Source: Verrucomicrobia bacterium LP2A (GTDB lineage: Bacteria > Verrucomicrobiota > Verrucomicrobiia > Methylacidiphilales > Methylacidiphilaceae). Taken from it: 64,000 bases of DNA. Location of the stretch: positions 186,001-250,000 of the forward strand of contig JAFS01000002.1 in the NCBI GenBank assembly GCA_000526255.1. Direction: 5' to 3'. Position 1 is the stretch's first letter. The number at the start of each line of letters is the position of its first letter. The notes under the pieces were generated by a model that searched no databases, was not told where the DNA came from, and saw only the letters and a program-made list of their open reading frames with translations. Of this stretch, positions 1 through 8,657 are shown piece after piece. Made by a program: the position numbers and the translations under genes.

Positions 1-13
1 CCCCAGCGGAGGA

Positions 14-2548
14 TCACGATCCTTCCTCGAAGAGAAAGTGATCCCGCCGGAGCCGATTGACCGTCTCATGGAACTCCTCCCGGGTGGGTCCTCCCAACTC
101 CTCCATCTTCCGGTAGATGGTCACCGCCCCTCTCCAATCCTGGGCCTTTTCCTTCAGCGAAGCCGCCTGAATCCCGGCTTCGATCCTCCAGCGAATCTCG
201 GGTGTGTTGCGCTTTCCCGCACCCTCTTTCATCGACTCCAAGCGGCCGTCCAAAACGTCCAGGTAGACCGCGAGGGCATCGTCGTCCCGTCCCTGCTTTT
301 GCAAGGACACTCCCTGCTTGAACCCCGCCTCGTCGCGCTCCGACGGATCGGCCCCCTTTTCTTTCAGGACGGCGGCAAACACCTTTACCGCCTCCGCATA
401 AAGCTTCGGATCCCCCGAGCTCCCCGCAAAGAGGGAGTCTCCCTTGCGAAGCAGGGCTTCGGTTCGGATCGGCCCGGACGGACCCTCCTCCAGCACGGCA
501 TCGAAAAGAATGATCGCGTTGGCATATTCGCCCAGATCCTGATCGATCTTCCCTTGCAAGAGCCGGGCTTCCGCTTTCCACGAGGAGCTCTCGGGAATTC
601 GGTCCAAGAGATGAAGGGACTCCACGAGGTCGTGCCGACCTATCGCAGCCTTGGCCGCCCAATAGTAGGCGGAGTCGGCCAAGGAGTTTTGGGGATAGTC
701 CTGCGCGACCCGCTCGAAGTCCGCCTGCGCATCAGCATAATCCTGGGCATTGTAATAGAACTGGGCGGCCCCGAAGAGCGCCTTCGGCGCCACCGATCCG
801 GCGGCCTTGTCGGCCGCGAGATCGGTCAGCCGCTGCCTTGCCTCCGCATCGCTCAGCTTCCCGCCGCGGTAGCCGGCGAAGGCTCCCCGGTAGAGGGCTT
901 CCGGCACGAGGGGATCCGAGGGGTAGCCCCGAACCAGTCGCTCGTATTCCGCAAACGCCCTCGCATCCTCTCTGGATTCCGCATGAAGGGTGGCGAGTTG
1001 CATCAGGAATTGCGGGTAGCTCGACCGGAGACCGGACTCTCGCAACCCGTCTTCCAGAACCCGCTCCGCCTCTCTCGACCTCCCGAGATCCTGCAAGAGC
1101 GTCGCCTCGAGCAGCACAAGACGAGCGCGCAAGGGACTTTCGGGGAAATGATCGACAAAGGACTTTTTCGTCCTTTCGAACTCCTCGAGCCTCCTCTCCC
1201 GCGCCAAGGCGATCAAGCGATTGAAGAAGCTTTCCTCCGCGAAAATGCCGGCTCTCTCTGCGACATGGAACTCTTCCTCGGCGGAAGCCGCATCGCCTCG
1301 AACCAAGGCAATCTCCCCCAAGCGATAGGCGGAATAGGGAGCCAACACCCCACCCCCCTTCTCGACCAGCCGAAGGGAGCGCGCAGCGGCATCCCATGCC
1401 TCGTCCTCCTGATAGAGTCGACCGAGCGCGTAACGAATCGCCGCATCCGGCTCGGGTCCGAGCTTCCGCTGGGCGATCTCTTCCAACAGGGCCTCCGCTC
1501 CCTCCCTGTCCCCGCTTTTCGCCCGAGCCTGCGCCATCGCGAAAGCCAGCCGCGCCTCTCCTTCGCGACCCCTTCTGCTCCGCTGCATCTCGGCCAGCTT
1601 CTTTTCGGCCTCGGGAAGGCGCTGCAGTGTCGCTGCACTCTCCAAATAGCGCTCGCTGGCCCGGAGCCAAAAACTCTGCTTCTCCTCGAGCTCCAGCGCC
1701 TTTTCCAAAGCGGCCATCGCCTTGCCGCTTGTGCCCAACTTCTCGTACGCCTCGCCCAGGCCGAGGTAAGCCCGCGCAAGCAGCTCCCTCGGGGCGCGCC
1801 CCATCCGCACCACCGCCTCGTAGAGAGGAACAGCTCGAGCGGGGTCGTCCGCTCGCCGCAGCTCGGCCAACCAGAAACGGGCCTCACAGAGGGTATCGTC
1901 CATCCGATTATCCTCTCGCACCAGCTGCTCGAAGAGGGCCTCCGCCTCCTCGCGGCGACCTAGGGAGAGCGCCATCCGAGCCTGAACGAGAAGGGCGCGC
2001 GTTTTCGCTTCGCCCACAGGGCCATGCGCCAAAGCCTCCAAAACGGATTCCGCCTCCTGCACTTTCCCTGCCCGCCACAAGCACCATCCGAGAGCGAGCC
2101 TCGCCCGCTGCGCGAGCGGCTCCGGGAGAGGCTTGGCAAGTGCCGCCCGATAGTCGGGAATGGCTTCGGACCATCGCTCCAAGGCACAAAGGCATTCGGC
2201 CCGCCAGAAGAGCGCTTCGCCCGCCGCAGCCTTCGGCAACCGATTCCGAGCGACCGGGGCGAGCAGCTCCTCCGCGGGCCGGTAACGCCCGAGGAAATAG
2301 AGCGCTTTGGCTTCGAGGAGTCTCGCGCTCGAGGCCAGCGGGCTCTCGGGAAACCGCGCCCGGAAGCGCTCGACCTCCTGCACGCAGCGATCGAAGAGGC
2401 CATCCTCGAAAGCGGTGAGCGCCGGCGCCAGGGCCTCTTCCTGGGCATCTGCTCGATCGAGGCCGCCCGCCCAGAAAAGGAAGACCAGGAAGAGACCGAG
2501 GATGGTCAGCCCGAAGCCGTCCGGCTTGGCCGATCGTTCTTCCCTCAT
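14..2548 (-). CDS. Exported tetratricopeptide-repeat protein
   Basis: An 844-aa protein with an N-terminal hydrophobic segment (about residues 12-28) and an Ala-Gln-rich site after it, so it is probably exported and may be held at the membrane. The rest is built of helical TPR-type repeats with the usual Ala/Tyr/Leu spacing (for example around residues 50-240 and 440-720), which form protein-binding scaffolds. The layout resembles verrucomicrobial tol-pal/YbgF-like tetratricopeptide proteins, but no enzymatic motif is visible and I cannot name a partner. The start lies 4 nt after the uvrA stop, so it is likely cotranscribed with uvrA. A long opposite-strand reading frame here is a composition artefact. 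Confidence 0.85.
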   Translation of the reverse strand: MREERSAKPDGFGLTILGLFLVFLFWAGGLDRADAQEEALAPALTAFEDGLFDRCVQEVERFRARFPESPLASSARLLEAKALYFLGRYRPAEELLAPVARNRLPKAAAGEALFWRAECLCALERWSEAIPDYRAALAKPLPEPLAQRARLALGWCLWRAGKVQEAESVLEALAHGPVGEAKTRALLVQARMALSLGRREEAEALFEQLVREDNRMDDTLCEARFWLAELRRADDPARAVPLYEAVVRMGRAPRELLARAYLGLGEAYEKLGTSGKAMAALEKALELEEKQSFWLRASERYLESAATLQRLPEAEKKLAEMQRSRRGREGEARLAFAMAQARAKSGDREGAEALLEEIAQRKLGPEPDAAIRYALGRLYQEDEAWDAAARSLRLVEKGGGVLAPYSAYRLGEIALVRGDAASAEEEFHVAERAGIFAEESFFNRLIALARERRLEEFERTKKSFVDHFPESPLRARLVLLEATLLQDLGRSREAERVLEDGLRESGLRSSYPQFLMQLATLHAESREDARAFAEYERLVRGYPSDPLVPEALYRGAFAGYRGGKLSDAEARQRLTDLAADKAAGSVAPKALFGAAQFYYNAQDYADAQADFERVAQDYPQNSLADSAYYWAAKAAIGRHDLVESLHLLDRIPESSSWKAEARLLQGKIDQDLGEYANAIILFDAVLEEGPSGPIRTEALLRKGDSLFAGSSGDPKLYAEAVKVFAAVLKEKGADPSERDEAGFKQGVSLQKQGRDDDALAVYLDVLDGRLESMKEGAGKRNTPEIRWRIEAGIQAASLKEKAQDWRGAVTIYRKMEELGGPTREEFHETVNRLRRDHFLFEEGS

Positions 2549-2552
2549 GCTC

Positions 2553-5423
2553 TCACTCCCCCGGGCTCTTCTTCACGGATGACGACGCCTCTCGCTGCTC
2601 TCGGAGGAATCGGCCCGTCCAGCTCGCCGGATCCTTCGCAACCTGCGCAGGACTCCCTTGGGCGACGACCCTCCCCCCGCCGTCGCCCCCCTCGGGGCCC
2701 AGATCGATCAAGTAGTCGGCCCGCTGCAGCACCCGCAGGTTATGCTCGATGAGAATGATCGTATTGCCCGCGTTTCTCAACAGGATTAGGACCTCCATCA
2801 GCCTCTCGATGTCGGCGAGATGCAGCCCCGTCGTCGGCTCGTCGAGAATGTAGAGCGTTCTTGCGCCGCTCGGCCGGCCGAGCTCGGCCGCAAGCTTCAT
2901 CCGCTGGGCCTCACCGCCCGATAGGCTCGTTGCCGATTGTCCAAGACGGAGGTACCCGAGCCCGACCCGAGCCAGCATGTCGAGCTTCTCCCAAATGGCA
3001 GGAACCGGGCGAAAAAACTCCCGGCCTTCGTCCACGGCCATCGCGAGCACGTCCGCAATGTTCTTTCCCCGATAGGTCACTTCCAGGGTTTCCTGGTTGA
3101 ACCGCTTCCCCTCGCACGATTGGCAGGGGACGTAGACCGGGGGCAAGAAGCTCATTTCTACCTCGATCACCCCTTGCCCTTGACATCGTTCGCATCGCCC
3201 ACCGGGAACGTTGAAGCTGAACCGATCGGGCCCATAGCCACGCACTCGCGCGGCAGGGAGACGGGAGAAAAGCATCCGAAGCTCCTGAAAAGCCCCGGAG
3301 AAGGTCAAGGGATTGGACCGGGGCGACCGTCCAATCGGCTCTTGATCGATGACCACCAGCCGCTCCAGCTCTTCGGCGCCTTCGATGCGATCGTGGGCGC
3401 CCGGCTCCGCTCGCGCACCGTGCAGCCGCCGCTGCAACTCCCGGCAGAGAATGTCGTTCACCAGCGTGCTCTTTCCGGAGCCACTCACTCCCGAGACGGC
3501 GGTCAGGCAGCCCAGCGGAAATCCCACCGTGATGTTCCGGAGATTGTTCGCCCGAGCCCCGATCACGCGCAGCCAGCCCGTTCCGGGCGTTCGACCGCTC
3601 CCCTCTCCCCGGATCGCCGGTTCGCGGAGAAAGCTTCCCGTGATCGAATGGGGACGGTTCAAGACCTCCTGGGGAGAGCCCGCTCCGAGAAGCCTTCCCC
3701 CCAGCGGCCCCGCACCCGGTCCCAGCTCGACCAGGTAATCGGCTCCCAGGATCGTCTCCTCGTCGTGCTCCACCACCACCACCGTGTTCCCCAGGTCGCG
3801 CAATTCCGCCAAAAGACCCAGCAGCCTCCGATGATCACGCGGGTGCAGGCCGACACTCGGCTCGTCGAGCACATACAGAACCCCGCTGAGGCGCGCACCC
3901 ATCTGTGTCGCCAGCCGAATCCGCTGAGCTTCTCCCCCCGACAGAGTGCGCGTTTCCCGATCGAGCGTGAGATAACCCAAGCCCGCTCTCCCCAAAAATT
4001 CGAGCCGCTGGCCAAGCTCGCGAAAGATGTCGACCGCCACCGGCCGCTTTTCCGCAGGAATAGGAATCGCTTCGAGCCAGCGCTCCGCCTCCTCGACCGA
4101 AAACGCGGCGACCTCCTGGATGTTCCGCGGCGTCCAGCCGCTGGCGTGAATCGTCACCGCCAGGACCTCCGGGCGGAGGCGGGCACCCCGGCAGGAACGG
4201 CAAACGCTCGGCGACAAGAAGGGGCGAAGCTTCGCGCGCAGAGTCGAAGAGCGGGCATCCCGGTAGAGCCGCTCCAGACCAGGGAGAACCCCTTCGAAGG
4301 AGGTCCCTGGCTTTCGCCGCTTCCGCGCCGGCACCCCTGCGCGCTCCGTTCCCTGCAGAACGGCCTGCCGGAAGGCTTCCGCACACTCTGCCCACGGCCG
4401 GCCCATCTCTTCGCCGAAGGCTTCGGCCAGCGTGGCGAGCTCCTTTCGATACATCGCCTGCAAGGCCTTGCCCAGCTTGCGCCACGGAGCAATCGGCATC
4501 TCCACCAGGGGCAGCGAGGGATCCGGCACGACCGCGTTCGGGTCGAAAGCGAGCTCCGTCCCGAGGCCATGGCAGGCGGGGCAGGCTCCCAGCGGATTGT
4601 TGAACGAAAAATGGCGAGGGGAATAGTCGGGGAACTGGAAGCCGGTTTCCGGGTCGAAATGGCGGTCGCTCAAGAGGCGCTCTCCGCTCTCCCCTTCCGG
4701 CGTTCGATACGAAAGAAGAACCACTCCCTCCCCCGTGCTCAACGTCAGCTCGAGCGAGTCGTGCAACCGGCTCCTGGCTTCCGATTCGCACTGAAGGCGA
4801 TCGACCTGGACCTCCAGCGTGTAGGGCGCCTTTCCGCGGAAGCTCTCTGCCTCCTCCAGCTCGACGATCTCTCCGTTGATCCGAGCCCGGATGAATCCAC
4901 GGCGCCGCATCCGCTCGACCGCCTCGGACAGCTCCTTCCGGCTCCCCTCCCGAATGACGGGCGCCAGCAGATGAACCGACGTCATGGGCGGCAGCGCGAG
5001 GATCTCCTCGATCATCTCTGGCACGGTGTACCGCCGCAGCGGTTTCCCTGTCTGCGGATGATGGGGGATCCCGAAGTGAGCGAAGAGAAGACGCAGGAAC
5101 TCGGAGATGTCGGTCGCTGTGGCCACCGTAGACCGGGGACTGCTTCCCGAGGTCCGCTGCTCGATCGCAATGGCCGGGGAGAGTCCTTCGATCCGGTCGA
5201 CATCGGGCTTTTCCCACGCACCGAGAACCTGCCGCGCATAGCTCGACAAGCTCTCGACGTAGCGGCGCTGTCCCTCGGCATAGAGCGTGTCGAAGGCGAG
5301 GGACGATTTCCCGGAGCCGCTCACTCCCGTAATGACGATGAGCCGATCGCGCGGGAGATCGACGTCGATGTTCTGCAGGTTGTGCTCTCGCGCCCCCCGA
5401 ATCTGGATCCACTGCTCTCCCAT
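2553..5423 (-). CDS. uvrA: UvrABC excinuclease subunit A
   Basis: A 956-aa UvrA, the dimeric ATPase that finds bulky DNA lesions and loads UvrB in nucleotide excision repair. There are two ABC modules. The first has a Walker A (GVSGSGKSS, residues about 33-41) and a signature TLSGGEAQR. The second has Walker [10 protein letters not shown], signature SLSGGEAQR and Walker [13 protein letters not shown]. Two zinc-binding CxxC pairs are visible (CPACHGLG with [12 protein letters not shown] with CQSC). I chose the ATG at 5423, which gives the normal family length. The frame stays open upstream to 5879, but that part is a shadow inside the IS607-like tnpB. The IS607-like element lies 97 nt upstream, so any native promoter must sit in 5424-5520 or was separated from tlyA by the insertion. 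Confidence 0.97.
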   Translation of the reverse strand: MGEQWIQIRGAREHNLQNIDVDLPRDRLIVITGVSGSGKSSLAFDTLYAEGQRRYVESLSSYARQVLGAWEKPDVDRIEGLSPAIAIEQRTSGSSPRSTVATATDISEFLRLLFAHFGIPHHPQTGKPLRRYTVPEMIEEILALPPMTSVHLLAPVIREGSRKELSEAVERMRRRGFIRARINGEIVELEEAESFRGKAPYTLEVQVDRLQCESEARSRLHDSLELTLSTGEGVVLLSYRTPEGESGERLLSDRHFDPETGFQFPDYSPRHFSFNNPLGACPACHGLGTELAFDPNAVVPDPSLPLVEMPIAPWRKLGKALQAMYRKELATLAEAFGEEMGRPWAECAEAFRQAVLQGTERAGVPARKRRKPGTSFEGVLPGLERLYRDARSSTLRAKLRPFLSPSVCRSCRGARLRPEVLAVTIHASGWTPRNIQEVAAFSVEEAERWLEAIPIPAEKRPVAVDIFRELGQRLEFLGRAGLGYLTLDRETRTLSGGEAQRIRLATQMGARLSGVLYVLDEPSVGLHPRDHRRLLGLLAELRDLGNTVVVVEHDEETILGADYLVELGPGAGPLGGRLLGAGSPQEVLNRPHSITGSFLREPAIRGEGSGRTPGTGWLRVIGARANNLRNITVGFPLGCLTAVSGVSGSGKSTLVNDILCRELQRRLHGARAEPGAHDRIEGAEELERLVVIDQEPIGRSPRSNPLTFSGAFQELRMLFSRLPAARVRGYGPDRFSFNVPGGRCERCQGQGVIEVEMSFLPPVYVPCQSCEGKRFNQETLEVTYRGKNIADVLAMAVDEGREFFRPVPAIWEKLDMLARVGLGYLRLGQSATSLSGGEAQRMKLAAELGRPSGARTLYILDEPTTGLHLADIERLMEVLILLRNAGNTIILIEHNLRVLQRADYLIDLGPEGGDGGGRVVAQGSPAQVAKDPASWTGRFLREQREASSSVKKSPGE

Positions 5424-5550
5424 TCCCACCGTCCGGCTGCTCTGCGCCGCCGCGATCGAGGACAACTTATCATCCTCCCCAGGCGGGTCAACTCTCCAGG
5501 GCAACCCAGAGTGGCGGAAACCGTTCCTAAAACCATAGACAATCATTCCC

Positions 5551-7180
5551 CTACCAGGGAAGGTCGTCGATGACGTCGGCCGAACAGTTCTGCCGACGGT
5601 TCGCGTGCCGGGATTGCGCCGGCAATGCCCAGGTTGCGCCCAATGCCCGCGTTTCCGGGAGCAAAGGCGCGGGCGGCTCTCGCAAGCCTCCCGACCGGGC
5701 ATGCGCTGCATGCGCCGCTTTGAGCCTCCTCCGAACCTCCGACCAGAACGACCACACATGCTTCGCCCGATTCCTCGCGGGTAGGGCAAAGGTGAGGTGG
5801 CCGCCATTGCGGGCCGGCGCGACGGCCTCCCGCACGGTCGGACGCTCGGAGAGGCCCAAGCCTCTCCTGGCCACGGCATAGGCCGCGCCCTGGTGAGAAC
5901 CGATGCCGTGACGACGCGCGTGGTTCACCGCGCCGATCACGGAAGTATAGGCCGGATCGACTTCGATCCCCTCGACTCCGGCTCGAAAACAGGCCGCCTT
6001 GAGCATGGCGATGGTCTTGGAGTAGCAAAACGACGAGATCTTCCTGGCGGCGGATGGACTCGCCACCTCAAGCTCAGCCCTCCTTTTCTTGAGATCCAGC
6101 CGCTCAAGGACCAAGGGAAGACCACGCTCCCGTGCCATCTCCACAATCATCCTCGCCGCGTCGCCGATGATCGCCTTGGCTTGATCTTCGGTCTTGCCGT
6201 AGAGGTTGAGATCCACCCGAAGGGCCCGCCGCAGGTTGCCGAACCGGTCCGTCTCCGCCACGGCCAGATGGTCGTGGTTGATGTCGATCCCAAGCGCTCC
6301 CGCCAGACGGCTCGTCGCAATGGGAACGGGCTTGGCCGGGACGCTCGCGAAGACCCGCCAGCCCTTCCGATCCCTTAAAAAGCGGTAGCTTACCGCCACT
6401 CCCTCCCGCTTCCGGACAGGCTTGCCGCCCTTGGTCTGCGAGAAGACAACCCGGCTCGCGGCAAGCGCCTGAAGGATCTCCTCCTGGCCATAGGCGAATC
6501 GCACGCCGGGAATGACCAGAAGCTTGCCATCCGAGGCCAGCGCGTCGGGAAGACGTAGACGCAGCGTGACACTGCCGTCTTCCTCGACCGAAGCCTGGCA
6601 GGACTGGTTGCCCGCGGTCTCGTCCTTCGAGCCGATCACGAAGAACTGGGCGCTCCTTGCGGATTGCCAATCCTTTTTCCACTCCGCATGGCTGGCGTAG
6701 CCGTTCTCCTCGAGGGCAAACTGCTTGCGGAAGAGGCGGCGGGAGCCGAAGCAGAGGCGGACGCGCCCCGAGTCCCGGTCGACGACCAGCGCCGCGAGCC
6801 TGGCGCGAAGGTTCCCAAGCCGCCGCTTCTTCTGATGAAGCTTCTCCGAGCCTGGCTCCCTCGCCGAAGAGGATGCGGATTACCCTTTCGGCTCTCCGGA
6901 TGCGGGACTCGGCCTCGGCGATCCACTCCGGACGCCTCTCCCGGATCGACGCGATCTTGCCCTCGAGGCCGACGCGAATCGCGTTGAACTGCCGGGCGGT
7001 GATCCCAAAGCGCCGCAGGAACTCGCACTTGAGATCGCCCATCGGAATCCCCACCCGCATCCTGGCAAAGAGGGCCCGCTCGGCTCGCCCGTAGAGATCC
7101 GCATAGCCGTCAAGAGCCGCGACCTGCTCTGCCGCCAGCCTCAAGCGCGTCTGGTAGGTGAAGACCGGACGATCACTCAT
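5551..7180 (-). pseudogene. tnpB: IS607-like tnpB, copy 1, broken by a 1-bp insertion
   Basis: Homologous over its full length to the intact 542-aa TnpB at 33196-34824. One extra A near 6866-6867 (AAGAGG where copy 2 has AGAGG) shifts the frame. The first part reads from 7180 to the shift, and the rest (RuvC-like region) reads in another frame to the TAG at 5551. TnpB proteins are RNA-guided nucleases that keep the element at its donor site. The split product is probably inactive unless translation slips. The RuvC-like GIDINHDHLA and LVLERLDLKKR motifs lie in the downstream frame. The 8-nt overlap with tnpA is the same as in copy 2. Confidence 0.85.
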
Positions 7181-7574
7181 GGAGAGCCTCCAGCGCCTTT
7201 TTCGCCCGCATCAACCGGTCCCGATGCTCGACCAGAATGACGCCGACCTTCGGATTGCGCAAGAGCCGCAAGAGCCCCTTGCGAGGTCCGTTCATCCCGG
7301 AGCCAACCTCCTTGACCGCATCGACGATCGGCAACCGCTTGGCGAGCGCCCACTCCGTCAGCCGCGCCAGCTGCCTGTCCAGATCGGCCTTCTGGTCGGC
7401 GCTGGAGACGCGCGCGTGGAGGGCAACTCCGCCGGGCTGCCTCTCCTCCGCATGCACGATCACCGTCCCGGTCGGCAACTGCTCGACCGGCGCGGGCAGC
7501 TTGCCGTCCTTCCCCATCCGCCAAGCCGTCTTGGAGCAAAGACCATGCCGCCTCGCCCAGATGCTCAGCTTCAT
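7173..7574 (-). CDS. tnpA: IS607-like serine recombinase TnpA (short form), copy 1
   Basis: A 133-aa protein with an N-terminal MerR-like helix-turn-helix (KLSIWARRHGLCSKTAWRM, then a proline-rich hinge) followed by a serine-recombinase fold: ARVSSADQK holds the nucleophilic Ser region, and VEHRDRL the conserved Arg. Family members are usually 190-220 aa; this one stops soon after EHRDRL, so the C-terminal third of the catalytic domain is absent. Copy 2 stops at the same residue. The start is the ATG at 7574, matching copy 2; the reading frame extends upstream into host DNA but not with homology. Its end overlaps the tnpB start by 8 nt. Confidence 0.85.
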   Translation of the reverse strand: MKLSIWARRHGLCSKTAWRMGKDGKLPAPVEQLPTGTVIVHAEERQPGGVALHARVSSADQKADLDRQLARLTEWALAKRLPIVDAVKEVGSGMNGPRKGLLRLLRNPKVGVILVEHRDRLMRAKKALEALHE

Positions 7575-7691
7575 AGGAAAAGAATGCCATGCAACGTGAG
7601 TTATGTCTATTGATTGGTCAACTGTTGGCAACCCCTGCCCGGCTCGCCGCCACCGACGCGAAGCGACGGGAAGCTCCCGCCCTCCCACGCC

Positions 7692-8522
7692 TCACCCGGG
7701 ATCGATCGAAGGCTTCTTGCGCAAGGCCCAGAGGAACTCCTGGTTCCCGGAGCCGCCCAGGATGGGCGAGGGGATGACTCCCCGATCCTCGCACTCTGGG
7801 AAGGCCCGTGCCCAACGGCGCATCTCCTCCACGACGCGTTCGCGCACTCCCGGATCTCGGACGATCCCCCCCTTGCCGACATCGGCCCGACCCGCCTCGA
7901 ATTGGGGCTTGATCAGCGCGATGATCCAACCCTGCGGCCGGACGAGGGGAAAGAGCGCCGGAAGCACCAGGCGCAGCGAAATGAAGGAGACATCGACCGT
8001 CGCCAGATCGACGGTCTCTCCGACGTCCTCCGGGCGAAGAAGGCGGGCGTTGATCCTCTCGCGCACGATGACGCGCGGGTCCTGCCGGAGCTTCCAATGG
8101 AGCTGCCCTCGGCCCACGTCGAGGGCGATGACCCGCCGAGCGCCATGCTGCAAGAGGCAGTCGGTGAACCCGCCGGTGGACGCTCCGACATCGAGGCAGG
8201 TCGAACCCGAGGGGTCGAGGGAGAAGCCGTGGAGTGCCGCCTCGAGCTTATGCCCGCCGCGGCCGACATAACGATCGGGCTGCTCCAACCGGAGAGCCGC
8301 CTCGGGATCGACCAGGCGGCTCGGCTTGTCCGCGAGTGCTTCTCCGATTCGGACCCGTCCAGCCAAGATCGCCCGCTGCGCCGCATCCCGGCTCTCGCAG
8401 AGCCCCCGCTCGACCAGGGCGAGATCGAGCCTGAGCCTTCGGGATGCCGCTTTCCTGTGCGCCTCCGCGCCCGCAGGTTGCTTCCTCTGCTTCCTCGGGT
8501 GTTTCTCTTCTTCTCCGCGCAT
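7692..8522 (-). CDS. tlyA: TlyA family rRNA (cytidine-2'-O)-methyltransferase
   Basis: About 276 aa. The N-terminal S4 RNA-binding domain (RLRLDLALVERGLCESRDAA) is followed by an FtsJ-type SAM methyltransferase fold with GRGGHKLEAAL, the SAM loop LDVGASTGGFTDCLL and the IKPQFE motif, the classic TlyA signature. TlyA methylates 16S and 23S rRNA at cytidine 2'-OH; in some bacteria it is annotated as hemolysin A, but the sequence supports the methyltransferase role. The frame is open to an ATG at 8555. I prefer the ATG at 8522 because it follows an AAGGA-like site, but the choice is uncertain. The IS607-like element lies 57 nt downstream. Confidence 0.92.
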   Translation of the reverse strand: MRGEEEKHPRKQRKQPAGAEAHRKAASRRLRLDLALVERGLCESRDAAQRAILAGRVRIGEALADKPSRLVDPEAALRLEQPDRYVGRGGHKLEAALHGFSLDPSGSTCLDVGASTGGFTDCLLQHGARRVIALDVGRGQLHWKLRQDPRVIVRERINARLLRPEDVGETVDLATVDVSFISLRLVLPALFPLVRPQGWIIALIKPQFEAGRADVGKGGIVRDPGVRERVVEEMRRWARAFPECEDRGVIPSPILGGSGNQEFLWALRKKPSIDPG

Positions 8523-8657
8523 CGTCCTTGTGTTATTGTCCCATACTAGGCTCATTCGGCAGAAAACACAGCGCGCCGCACGCTCTGGAAGCGCTTCTCA
8601 AGGGAGGGTGGTGGAGGTACCTCCCCGAGCGGCCCGCCAGCGAAGGGACAGAGTAAG

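Larger units (their letters stand above)
5521..7634 (-). mobile_element. IS607-like element, copy 1 (frameshifted tnpB)
   Basis: The ends were set by comparing this copy with the one at 33166-35278: homology starts and stops at these bases in both. Read on the minus strand the element begins GGGTTGCCAACAGTTGAC and ends GAACGG. IS607 serine recombinases insert at GG dinucleotides, which fits GG at both borders. Copy 1 is 2114 bp and copy 2 is 2113 bp; the one extra base is the tnpB frameshift. It carries tnpA then tnpB, overlapping. It sits between tlyA and uvrA, and removing it would leave about 150 nt between those two genes. Confidence 0.85.

Noticed and set aside
38-1963. Long plus-strand reading frame opposite the TPR gene
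   Set aside because: The translation has biased, proline/arginine-rich composition without domains; it mirrors a well-supported minus-strand gene in high-GC DNA.
2937-5573. 878-codon plus-strand frame opposite uvrA
   Set aside because: UvrA on the minus strand carries all family motifs; the antisense frame has none.
5424-5879. N-terminal extension of uvrA, and the same extension of the DUF3800 frame near 33524
   Set aside because: Both extensions share the same sequence because each runs into an IS607-like tnpB in another frame; neither is protein homology of the host gene.
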